Source: Channallabes apus
Taxonomy: Eukaryota; Chordata; Actinopteri; Siluriformes; Clariidae
Direction of reading: 5' to 3'
Length of the DNA stretch: 64,000 bases
Assembly: GCA_030522415.1 (NCBI GenBank)
Contig: CM060112.1
Coordinates: forward strand, 2,849,001 to 2,913,000
Part shown: piece by piece, positions 43,270 to 53,200 of the stretch
How the letters are laid out: every line of letters starts with the position of its first letter
Numbering within the stretch: the stretch's first letter is position 1
Translations under genes and position numbers: made by a program
Notes under the pieces: generated by a model
Database searches by the model: none
What the model saw: only the letters and a program-made list of their open reading frames with translations
Told to the model about the DNA's origin: nothing

Positions 43270-43740
43270 TGCTAACCTTTTGCGCAGGTTCCTATTGGAA
43301 AGTCAAACTTGACTGGCCCATCACTTCAATGCTGATCAGCAAAGTGTTTAGTGGTGTTTGGGTGGCCTGTTTCTATACTTGCTCTGGATTAGCCTTCCAG
43401 TGGAATAGTGATGGTTGGTATCCCAGGACACATATGACAAGTCTGTGTTGAATTCCTCGGTTCCGGAGAAAACCTCCTGGTGTTCAGGGCAGAAAGGCTG
43501 TCTCTTGATTGGCTTATTCTACCTGACTATTGGCATTTGGGTGATAGCCAGATACCAAGCTCACTGGGATTCCTGGTTTCTCTTTGAGAAAGTTCCACAC
43601 ACTAGACATGACCTGTTTTCCCCAGTCACTCAATATGTCCTCTGGAATGTATACCAAGATATCTGAATACACGTCATCTTGGCTGTTTAAAAGGCAGAAG
43701 AAACCACAGGTTAAAGTTCTTGTTATATTTGCTTCCACTC
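43270..43740 (-). pseudogene. Ty3/Gypsy retrotransposon integrase relic
   Basis: Minus-strand translation contains IPEDILSDWGKQV, then VSLVSGYHPNANSQVE, matching the catalytic-core strand with SDRG and the GYHPQTNGQVE block of Ty3/Gypsy integrases. Further on, in another frame (about 43380-43430), CVLGYQPSLFHWKANPEQV matches the following integrase segment. Frameshifts and stops separate these parts. No LTRs recognised. An old, inactive copy. Confidence 0.8.
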
Positions 43741-44957
43741 ATGCTGCACTGGAGAACGTGTGCTTGTCAGAAAGCATGCATGACCACCAGTTCTTAGTCT
43801 GAAGTGGCTGGTCCAGTGGCTGAAAAGGCGAGGGCTCAGCTAACGAGCTTTTATCTTACTTGAGGAGGGACAAACCTTTTCCTTTAGGAATGTTGCTATG
43901 GGACTTTGCTGCTGGTGTATTGCAGATCTCCCTATCAGGGTCCCATGTGGTTGTTCATATATGAACTGTGATACTGGTTAAATGTTTACATCAACTGGTT
44001 CTCTGTGGAGGCTGAGTACATTCATGATGAGAAATTTGCTTTTACGTTCTTTGAGCTGGGTCAAGAGAGAATATTTCACACTCCACTGTGTCACAAAAAA
44101 ACTTGAAAAATAGGGGAAATTAATAAAACTTGCAAGCAAACTGTAAATAGATTTTCAAAAACTGTTTTCCATGATTGCCCTTTCTTTCTTTGTACAGTAA
44201 ATATACATGAAGCCGCATTTTCCTCTCATGTTAACCCATCTGGTGGTTTGCATGTACAGTTACTGGACTTTTTTCTTGGCCCACCATGACCTCCCTATGC
44301 CCTTTGCTGGCCCTGATGTCATGACGCAGAGTTCATGAACAGAAGTGATGTTAAATCAGCCTTATTCCAGATGTGTAGTAGGATGTACACACTGTGCAGA
44401 TGTTCCTGGCTGGATATGAACAATAGCAGTGGATATCTATATTTTACCATGGCTTAGTTCAAGCCGCAGAAATCAAAGCAAGATTGAAGGTCCCTTTGTT
44501 TTCCATAAGAAAAAGAAACCTGCTATAGCAGGGGATATGGATGTGGTTTTTTTCAGAATTAATTTCTAACGACGAAAGTAAATGTTAATGTAAAGTAATG
44601 GATTATAAAATGTAATTTAATGATGTGCCAGTGCTTCATTTTTGTGGATGAGCTCGTCGCTCAGATAAAACTACTGATTCTGAAACCGAGAGCACGGCAG
44701 GGTGAAGAAACTCCTTATATCTCACCTTTAGCCTCGTATCCAACTTCGTCTGAAAGCAAGACTTTGAACCATGAGTACTGATGCCAAACCCGTGGCCCTG
44801 AAAGTACTCTTTAACCTGGCGCTGCACACAATGCCACGCGGCACTAAATTTATTTACTTTTTATTTAGCTTTAAAGGACAAACCAAAATAACTTTGAGAG
44901 GATTTCCTTTGGGAACTGGTGTGTGTGCCAGATTCAAAACAGCCTCGTTCATACTTC
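43741..44957. other. Intron 5 DNA, possible upstream remains of the Gypsy relic
   Basis: No confident protein match. 43,741-44,100 may carry more of the antisense retrotransposon. Nothing else recognised. Confidence 0.3.
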
Positions 44958-45789
44958 TACTCAGCAAAAAAAAAGAAACGCCCCTTTTTCAGGACTGTGT
45001 ATTGCAACAATAATGTTGTACAAATCCAAATAACTTTACAGATCTTCATTGTAAAGGGTTTAAACAATGTTGTCCATGCATGTTCAATTAACCATAATCA
45101 ATTAATTAACATGCACCTGTGGAATGCTCGTTAAGACCTTAACAGCTTACAGAAAGTAGGCATTTAAGGTCACAGTTGTAAAAACGCAGGACACTAAAGA
45201 GACTCGTCTACCGACTGTGAAAAACACCCAAAGAAAGACACCCAGGGTCGCTGCTCATCTGCGTGAACGTGCATTAGGCATGCTGCAGGGAGGCATGAGG
45301 ACTGCTGATGTGGCTATAGGGCAATAAATCGCCATGTCCGCACTGTGAGACGCCTAAGACGGCGCTACAGGGAGACAGGAAGGACAGCTGATCATCCTCG
45401 CAGTGGAGGACCACGTGTAACAACACCTGCACAGGATGGGTACATCCGAATATCACACCTGCGTGACAGGTACAGGACGGCCACAACAACTGCCCGAGTC
45501 ACACCAGGAACACACAATCCCTCCATCTCACAGCAAGAACTGACAAATCTGGTCCAGTCCATGAGGAGGAGATGCACTGCAGTACTTCAAGCAGCTGGTG
45601 GCCACCAGATACTGACTGCTACTGACTGATTTTGAGCTTCTCTTCATTCAGGGACACATTGGGAAACATTTTTACTTTATGTCTTATGGTGTCGACTCTT
45701 TTAGTGTTCATACAAATATTTACACATTAAGTTTACTGAAAGTAAAAACAGCTGAAAGTCAGAGGACGTTTCTTTTTTTGCTAAGTTTA
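44958..45789 (+). mobile_element. Internally deleted Tc1-like transposon with terminal repeats
   Basis: Left end ctcagcaaaaaaaaagaaac and right end gtttctttttttgctaag are inverted repeats, next to TA at 44958-44959 and 45788-45789. The interior encodes a Tc1 transposase N-terminal region: helix-turn-helix remains, then RYRETGRTADHPRSGGPRVT, TPAQDGYIRISHLRDRYR (about 45345-45510). It then jumps to the C-terminal SMRRRCTAVLQAAGGH (45560-45605). The catalytic DDE core is missing and the N-terminus has a frameshift, so it is non-autonomous. Confidence 0.85.
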
Positions 45790-46660
45790 TATCAAAATGG
45801 AAGCGTCCTTTAAGGCTAAGTTTAAAACAAAAAACAAGCAAAAATGTAGTTTGGGCAGAATCTACACGGCATCACAGATGGGATTGGACCTGACAAATGA
45901 CATGTAAAGGACGTTTTTGAAAATAATGAGTGTTAATGTCCTAGATCTATGCTGATGTTTTGGAGGACACCCTGGAGTGTCCTAAGGGTGTAGCTATGTC
46001 CTTGCTAATATTTTCCTCCACCACAACAGCAATTATTACTGAATTCATCTATGTAATTCCTACTTTCTACATTAACCAGATTGGCTAACACCTAACTTTC
46101 AGGCTGGAGTCAGCGTAGGTTCTGCCTTGGCCCTTTCCACCTGCCTTCTGCTGCACTACTTAGTGGCTTTCCTCACCATTACTCATGCTGTTCTTGATTA
46201 TCTAGGCTTCAGCTAATATGCTTAATTAGCATATTGTGACGCCAAACCAATTTTGAGTCACGTTCTGGACATATCTCAGCTCACGTCCATCAGCCAAGCT
46301 CTTCTAGCAGCCCAATGACTGCTCGTTTGAGATTTTCCGTCTGCGTATGTGATGTCTATAGCCGTGTCCTGAAGATTCTTCCAGTGAAATAATGAATTGG
46401 CAGTCAGACTGCGGTTTTTATCTCCTGGCCAAAATGGACATGACAGCCTCTTTTCGAAATGGCAGTGGGATTGGATAGTGGAGTCAAATCAACAGATCTG
46501 AATGCACAGCTTGCAACAGCACCGGATGACCAGAATTCAATAAAAATAGGGTTTTGATTGACAGCTCAACAGTCAGTCCGGCACTAAATGCAGTAAAAGT
46601 TTATTTCATTAACTTTTTTTAGTCACATCCTACATGGTAACATTTAAAGCAATTTTTTAC

Positions 46661-46693
<33 letters not shown>

Positions 46694-46863
46694 TTTTTTC
46701 CAGATAGACCTTGATAGGAATACGATGATCAAATCCTAAATTATGGCCTGACTCATATTTTATCTCCCCTAAATCAATAATAGCCTCATCTTGTGATGAA
46801 TTCCTGAAATTAGTGGGTTGTGCTGATAGAAAAACTCCAGGCAGAGAACAGGTTTAAATCATG

Positions 46864-46904
<41 letters not shown>

Positions 46905-47367
46905 TCTCTCTATCTTTATCTCTCTGTCCATTTCCCCATATCAGCCATCAGGCTCGGATTCATCATTCATTTATCACCACTGCAGCCAGACGAAGCTGAA
47001 ATGGTTTCCATAGCGATGCCTGTCGTCTCTCCTGATGAAGTGGAATTTGCTTACTTCTTCTTCTTATGATATCAACCCTGGGAGCATTTTATTAAAGGAC
47101 AAATGTGAGGGGCTGAGGGACGCATTTTTTGGCATCAGGTGTGGATAATAATCAGTGCTTTGGAGGGATTTCAAGTCTGGTCTAATTACCAAGGAGAAAC
47201 TGTAAGATATGTTCAGCTAAAGGCGATAGAAAGCAAAGAATTGTTTTAGTTTATTCAAAGTTGAGAATTGAAATGTACCAGTAGGATTTATTGTTTGCGC
47301 TTTTTAGCAGATGTGGAGGAAAAAATCTGTTTAATTGTATATCACAGTTCTTTTGTGTAATTAATGT
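45790..47367. other. Intron 5 DNA, possible conserved non-coding stretch near 47.0 kb
   Basis: No gene seen. (ATT)n at 46660-46693 and (CT)n at 46866-46912. 46,930-47,070 is repeat-free and contains gtttccatagcgatg, similar to half of an RFX X-box. Confidence 0.35.
46866..46912. repeat. (CT)n microsatellite
   Basis: About 23 CT units with one CC interruption. Confidence 0.9.
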
Positions 47368-47520
47368 GGGGTCCGGGGTAGCTCAGTGGTTAAAGCATTA
47401 AACTACAGTTTGGAAGGTCCGCCATGTTGTCCCTGTTGGGCCCTCGAGCAGGGCCCTTAATGTGTAATGAAAATACAAATGTATGTTGCTCTGGATAAGG
47501 GCGTCTGCCAAAAACATATT
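47368..47520 (+). mobile_element. tRNA-derived SINE lacking its B box
   Basis: A box tagctcagtgg at 47379-47389, then ttaaagcattaaactacag and ggaaggtccgccatg where the B-box segment should be, then tgttgggccctcgagcaggg and gctctggataagggcgtctg. Same family as the antisense copy at 18472-18648. The internal gap would abolish Pol III promotion. Confidence 0.75.
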
Positions 47521-49129
47521 TTTTTTGGCTGGCTCTTTGTATATCTTCCATCTGTATACTGTATATAATCCTACAGGTGGTGCAATCTAAACTATTCACA
47601 CACTGGCAGGCAGCACAGCATCCCATGTTTGTTTCAGGAGGGAATCATTTGCTAAATTTATTTAGAATTGTAACAGAATGTAAAAATAGTTATATCAAAT
47701 TCTAAGATTTATAAAATCATGATGCTAACAGAATCGCAGTACAAACTGAATCACACCTACAGTAGGTATCATGATAATATCATATCGTTGGTCCCTGGTG
47801 AGCCAGCTGTTGCTCTGTTCTGCTCTTGTTATTCTGCTCTAGTCCATGTCGAGTTGCTTTCCGCTCAACACGGTTCTACAGAGTGGTTCCTTGGGTTATC
47901 ATAGCTCGACCAAGTCAGGTCATTCCCTCCTGATCTCTCTCATCCACAAAGCATCACTAAGATCACTTTTGACTCCCATTCCTGAAGTCTGATACATTGC
48001 ATTAAAAACCCTCCTGTTGCCTGATTGAACAATGAGATGAATGACCAGGTGCACAGGTTCTCCTAATCAACTGGTTACAGACAGTGACTGAGACTCAGTT
48101 GCTGTAAAGGTCTCGCCCACTCCCTCGACTTCAAATCAGCTCTGGACTGCTGCCGCTGCAACAGGAGTGTAACCACATCTGTGGTTCCTCGCTTCAGATC
48201 CCGGATATGCCACGCCGATGATTGAATGACGGCCTGCCTCCACAAACAATCCACGGACTGCGAAAGCCACGTTGGCTCACTCGCTCTTGACCCTGGCTTG
48301 TGCTGCTACCATGGAGCTGTGAGAGGCCTCCTGGCCTTCAATGCAGACATGCTGCTGGGGTGGTTACATGTGCTGCCTTTGTTTCATGCCTGTTTCTCCA
48401 ACCTGCCCTGGCTTTGATCTCAATGCCTTCAGTTCTGGTCAGCCGGCACAGACCACAGGATTGTCGCATCTGCTTCCTTGCTTCTGGATTTGAGGCGTCT
48501 GTGACTAAAATTTCATCCTGCCACTGCCGCTACCGGACCGCAACAGCACCGTCAGTTCACTTTTTCAAATTATTCCTTATTTTCTCTTTGCTCAACCCCC
48601 CCTCCCCCTCCTCCTCCAATGTTTCTCTCCTAAACCTTTTATTATTTAATAAAACACCACTTTTTTACTAGAAGATCTCGAATTGAACTCTTACAGACCT
48701 TTAACTCTCTGACATAACTCACTCTGCTAATACACCCAGTGTGTAAAACTTTCAACACCCGAACAATAACTCCTCACATTCGCAGCCGACAGACAAATTA
48801 TTCTGGTGTCACCTGAAAGCGTAATGTAACAGTAACAGTCTTATCTGTGTTATAACAGGGTGGGTTTTGTTTTTCTGAGAAGCTAATGCGAACACAGCAC
48901 ACACACACACACACACACGCACACAAACACACATTACTGAAATAAAAATGCTTATTTTTCTTTACAGTGCAAAAAATATCTTTAATGGGTTAAAGGACAA
49001 ATAATCTGACTATTAAAGTGTAGTTTCTGACACGTAGTGTGTTACTGCTGATATTATTCTGTTTTCACTGAAACTACTCTTGCACTGTGTATTTACACTG
49101 ATGACTAAAGGATAGTGTGTAAACTGTGT
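47521..49129. other. Intron 5 DNA, partly repeat-like
   Basis: No exon recognised. 47,760-48,670 has the look of an old retroelement 3' region but no diagnostic motif. (AC)n at about 48897-48934. Confidence 0.3.
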
Positions 49130-51075
49130 GTGTAAACTGTGTTTAAAGTGAGTAATTTGTGTTTGTAAAGTTTGTATAACATATGTGTAGAGTATGTGTA
49201 GCGTGTGTAAAGTGTTTGTAGAGTTTGTGTATGTAGCATGGTTGTAAAGATTTTATGTGTAAAATGTGTATAGCATGTGTAAAGTGTGTGTAATGTGTGT
49301 ATTGTGTTTAAAGTGTAAAGTTTGTTTATGTGTAAAGTATGTGCAATGTGGATGCAATGGGTGTAAAGTGTTGGTGAAATGTGTGTGTGTGTGTGTGTTT
49401 GTGTGTGTAAAGTGTTTGTAGTGTGTATAATATGTTTGTAAAGTTTGTGTACTGTATGTGTAAAGTATGTGTGTAGTTTGAGTGTAAAGTGTTTTTAAAG
49501 TTTGTTGTATGTGTAAAGTATTTGTATACTGTGTGTTAAGTTTTGTAGGTGTAAAGTGTGTGTATAGCATGTGTAAAGTTTGTGTATGTGTATAGCATGT
49601 GTAAAGTGTAAAGTTTGTGTATGTGTATAGCATGTGTAAAGTGTAACGTTTGTGTCTATTCAGTACGTGTGTAGTTTGAGTGTAAAGTGTTTGTAAAGTT
49701 TGTATATGTGTATAGCATGTGTAAAGTGTAAAGTTTGAGTATGTGTATAGCATGTGTAAAGTTTGTGTCTGTTTAGTACGTGTGTAGTTTGAGTGTAAAG
49801 TGTTTGTAAAGTTTGCATATGTGTATAGCATGTGTAAAGTGTAAAGTTTGTGTCTATTCAGTATGTGTGTAGTGTAAAGTGTTTGTAAAGTTTGTGTATG
49901 TGTATAGCATGTGTAAAGTGTAAAGTTTGAGTATGTGTACAGTATAGCATGTGTAAAGTGTAAAGTTTGTGTCTGTTCAGTACGTGTGTAGTTTGAGTGT
50001 AAAGTGTTTGTAAAGTTTGAGTATGTGTATAGCATGTGTAATGTGTAAAGTTTGTGTCTATTCAGTATGTGTGTAGTGTAAAGTGTTTGTAAAGTTTGTG
50101 TATGTGTATAGCATGTGTAATGTGTAAAGTTTGTGTCTGTTCAGTACGTGTGTAGTTTGAGTGTAAAGTGTTTGTAAAGTTTGAGTATGTGTATAGCATG
50201 TGTAATGTGTAAAGTTTGTGTCTATTCAGTATGTGTGTAGTGTAAAGTGTTTGTAAAGTTTGTGTATGTGTATAGCATGTGTAAAGTGTAAAGTTTGAGT
50301 ATGTGTACAGTATAGCATGTGTAAAGTGTAAAGTTTGTGTCTGTTCAGTACGTGTGTAGTTTGAGTGTAAAGTGTTTGTAAAGTTTGAGTATGTGTATAG
50401 CATGTGTAATGTGTAAAGTTTGTGTCTATTCAGTATGTGTGTAGTGTAAAGTGTTTGTAAAGTTTGTGTATGTGTATAGCATGTGTAATGTGTAAAGTTT
50501 GTGTCTGTTCAGTACGTGTGTAGTTTGAGTGTAAAGTGTTTGTAAAGTTTGAGTATGTGTATAGCATGTGTAATGTGTAAAGTTTGTGTCTATTCAGTAT
50601 GTGTGTAGTGTAAAGTGTTTGTAAAGTTTGTGTATGTGTATAGCATGTGTAATGTGTAAAGTTTGTGTCTGTTCAGTATGTGTGTAGTTTGAGTGTAAAG
50701 TGTTTGTAAAGTTTGTGTATGTGTATAGCATGTGTAAAGTGTAAAGTTTGTGTATGTGTATAGCATGTGTAATGTGTAAAGTTTGTGTCTATTCAGTATG
50801 TGTGTAGTGTAAAGTGTTTGTAAAGTTTGTGTATGTGTATAGCATGTGTAAAGTTTGTCTGTTCAGTACGTGTGTAGTTTGAGTGTAAAGTGTTTGTAAA
50901 GTTTGTGTATGTGTATAGCATGTGTAAAGTGTAAAGTTTGAGTATGTGTATAGCATCTGTAAAGTGCAAAGTTTGTGTATGTGTATAGCATGTGTAATGT
51001 GTAAACTTTGTGTCTATTCAGTACGTGTGTAGTTTGAGTGTAAAGTGTTTGTAAAGTTTGAGTATGTGTATCTGT
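49130..51075. repeat. Tandem array C, GT-rich with 164-bp higher-order unit
   Basis: Built from short words gtgtaaagtgt, aagtttgtgtatgtgtatag and catgtgtaatgtg, arranged into a longer unit that starts gtctgttcagtacgtgtgta. That start occurs at 49971, 50135, 50339, 50503 and 50667, giving spacings of 164, 204, 164 and 164 bp; the 204-bp copy has an extra 40 bp containing gtacagtatagcatg. Less regular towards 49.1 kb. Minus-strand open frames rich in HTYSNFT are repeat by-products. Confidence 0.93.
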
Positions 51076-51269
51076 CAAGTATGTGTAAACCGGTCCAACC
51101 TGTAAGAGAAAAAGCGTTCAGGCGTGTCTTTAACTCATGGAGCAGAGTTGGATGAGCAGAGTTGGTGGAACTGTACAGTTTTGTGTTTATTGTTCTCTGT
51201 GAAACTGATGTTCCTGCTACATTCAGGTCATCCTGCAACTCTGAGCACAGGGTCAGCATTACATAGCAC

Positions 51270-51350
51270 CCCATGGAGTGGGTAACTCAGTGGTGCTGGG
51301 GCTTGAACCTCCAACCTTCTGATCCTTAAATGTTGAGCCACCGCTACACT
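51270..51350 (-). mobile_element. Possible SINE head fragment, antisense
   Basis: Minus strand reads tagcggtggctcaacattta, aaggatcagaaggttggagg and ttcaagccccagcaccac, like the head and B box of the SINE family at 47368. Short and decayed. Confidence 0.5.
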
Positions 51351-52389
51351 TCTGCATGTCTAAGAAGGATTAGTTTGAGGTTCCCTGAAGGTTCCACCTC
51401 CACGTTTGATGAAAACAGGGGCAGTGACAGGGGTGTTCAGGCTCTCCACTGTGCCACTGTAGCATTTTCCATTTAAGCATTTGCTTTGTTTAGTAATGAG
51501 ATCTTTAAGAAGCTCCTTCACCTTTACCTTCACCTTCATTATGATTTCTATACCAGATGCAAGAACTTTTTGTGCAGTGTTTTTTTTCTCTTCTTCTTCT
51601 TCTTCTTTATCTATATCATCTAAACCAAAATGCTCTTCATGGCCAGAATGTTAAGCAGTTAATTAACATGTACGAGCAATGAATTTTTTCACATGTGCAT
51701 ACACACACACACACACACACACACAGTCTGTGTGGAATGTTGATGAAATGATGATTAGCTGATTACAGTTTAACACACATACACGATCAATGTGCTCTTC
51801 TATGCAAATGACGTTAGATCACATTATTAATGAGAGAGTAAACAACAGACGTGCAGGAACGTGTCGTTAATACACACTGGAGATGATTCTGAATTAGCAC
51901 CAGACCCTCGGCGTTAAGTGTCTTTTCTTTCTCGTTCATTCCATCCTAATGTGTTCGGGTCACTGAAACTCTTAAACTCTAAGTATTAATACCAATTAAC
52001 CCTCATTTAATTACCATAATATCAACTTATTAAGCCATGATATCTCTATTTAAGTGCCAGTAGAATCATAATGAAATAGCAGAGTAAGAATAATTTTTTT
52101 AGATACAAAATCAAAGAATTTCCATATTGATATCAGACCTGCACACAGCACTAAAATGCACTGTTCATGTACAGTATGTTCCGTCATCACGGTGCGTGCC
52201 ATAGAGAGCTGTCGTGTGTGCACCTGCTGCTATAGTGTGTGTGTGTGTGTGTGTGTCATGTGCGGTGACGTCACAAGCACGTGACATTTCACTTCTCATG
52301 CTTTCTCTAGTGGTATGACATGCTACTATTGAAGTGCGTTTCATTCTTTGGTTTCTTCAACTTTGTAGTCTCGCGCTCTCGCTTTGTCT
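51351..52389. other. Distal intron 5 DNA
   Basis: No gene recognised. (AC)n at 51699-51724 and (GT)n at 52235-52257. Confidence 0.4.
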
Positions 52390-52434
52390 CACTCACACAC
52401 ACTCACACACTCACACACACACACACACACACAC
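52390..52434. repeat. (AC)n microsatellite upstream of exon 6
   Basis: Interrupted AC run ending 97 bp before exon 6; complementary to the GT run downstream of the exon. Confidence 0.9.
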
Positions 52435-52531
52435 GTATTGTGTGCATAAATAAAATGAAGCCTCATCTACACCCACACGTTCATCAGGTCTGCGTCCGAC
52501 GCTCTCACTTGAGCTGTGTGTGTGATTACAG

Positions 52532-52669
52532 ATGGCTACCCGCGAGATGAAATGATCTACAAGTGGAGGAAGAACTCTGTGGAAGCGGCTGATCAGAAGT
52601 CCTGGAGACTTTATCAGTTTGACTTCATGGGACTGAGGAACACCACGGATGTCCTCAAGACCACCTCAG
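52532..52669 (+). CDS. gabrg3: gabrg3 exon 6 (distal extracellular domain)
   Basis: Exon of 138 bp, the standard size for GABA-A receptor exon 6, between an ATTACAG acceptor and a GTAGGT donor. With the last base of exon 5 it reads [20 protein letters not shown], then [19 protein letters not shown], then DVLKTTSG. The stretch [18 protein letters not shown] identifies gamma-3. RNTT is an N-glycosylation sequon shared by gamma subunits. The next exon, expected to start DYVVM and lead into the first transmembrane helix, is not seen in the remaining 11.3 kb. The exon is flanked upstream by (AC)n and downstream by (GT)n, and an 11-bp minisatellite follows within 0.5 kb. Confidence 0.95.
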
Positions 52670-52679
52670 GTAGGTCACT

Positions 52680-52681
<2 letters not shown>

Positions 52682-52716
<35 letters not shown>

Positions 52717-52736
52717 TGTGTGTGTGTGTGTGTGTG
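52682..52736. repeat. (GT)n microsatellite 13 bp after exon 6
   Basis: About 27 GT dinucleotides with one GAG interruption, starting just after the GTAGGT donor of exon 6. Confidence 0.95.
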
Positions 52737-52739
52737 AGA

Positions 52740-53200
52740 GAGAAACATACATTAAGAAGCCTGAAAGTGAATATGAGAATTATGAACATGCGATTAGGGC
52801 TGAAAGTGAAGAGAAATGGGTTATGAGTGTCTAATAAATATGTTATGAAGGCTAATAGTGAACATCAAAGTTGGATGTGTGCATGAATGTGTTAGGAGTG
52901 CAGTATGAGGGCTGTAAAAATGAATATAACCAAGTTATGAAGGCTGACAGTGAATATAAATGTCTTATGAAGGTGAAAAGTGAAACTGGTGTTGAAGGTG
53001 TTGAAGGTGTTATGACTGTGTTATGAAGGCTAAGTAAATATGAGTGTGTTATGAAGGCTAAGTAAATATGAGTGTGTTATGAAGGCTGAAGGTTACCATG
53101 GTTGTTGTTAGTCTTCTGGCTGCTCCTGTTGAGGTTAATATGACTGTGTTATGAAGGCGGAAATCGAACATGAGTGTGTTATAAATGTTTTATGAATTTT
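52740..53200. repeat. Degenerate precursor repeat bordering minisatellite D
   Basis: Irregular copies of gttatgaaggctgaaagtga plus atatgagtgt. Two near-perfect 28-bp copies (gttatgaaggctaagtaaat then atgagtgt) sit near 53,020-53,075. The clean 11-bp array follows. Confidence 0.75.

Noticed and set aside
49253..50403. Minus-strand open frames rich in HTYSNFT
   Set aside because: By-products of tandem array C.
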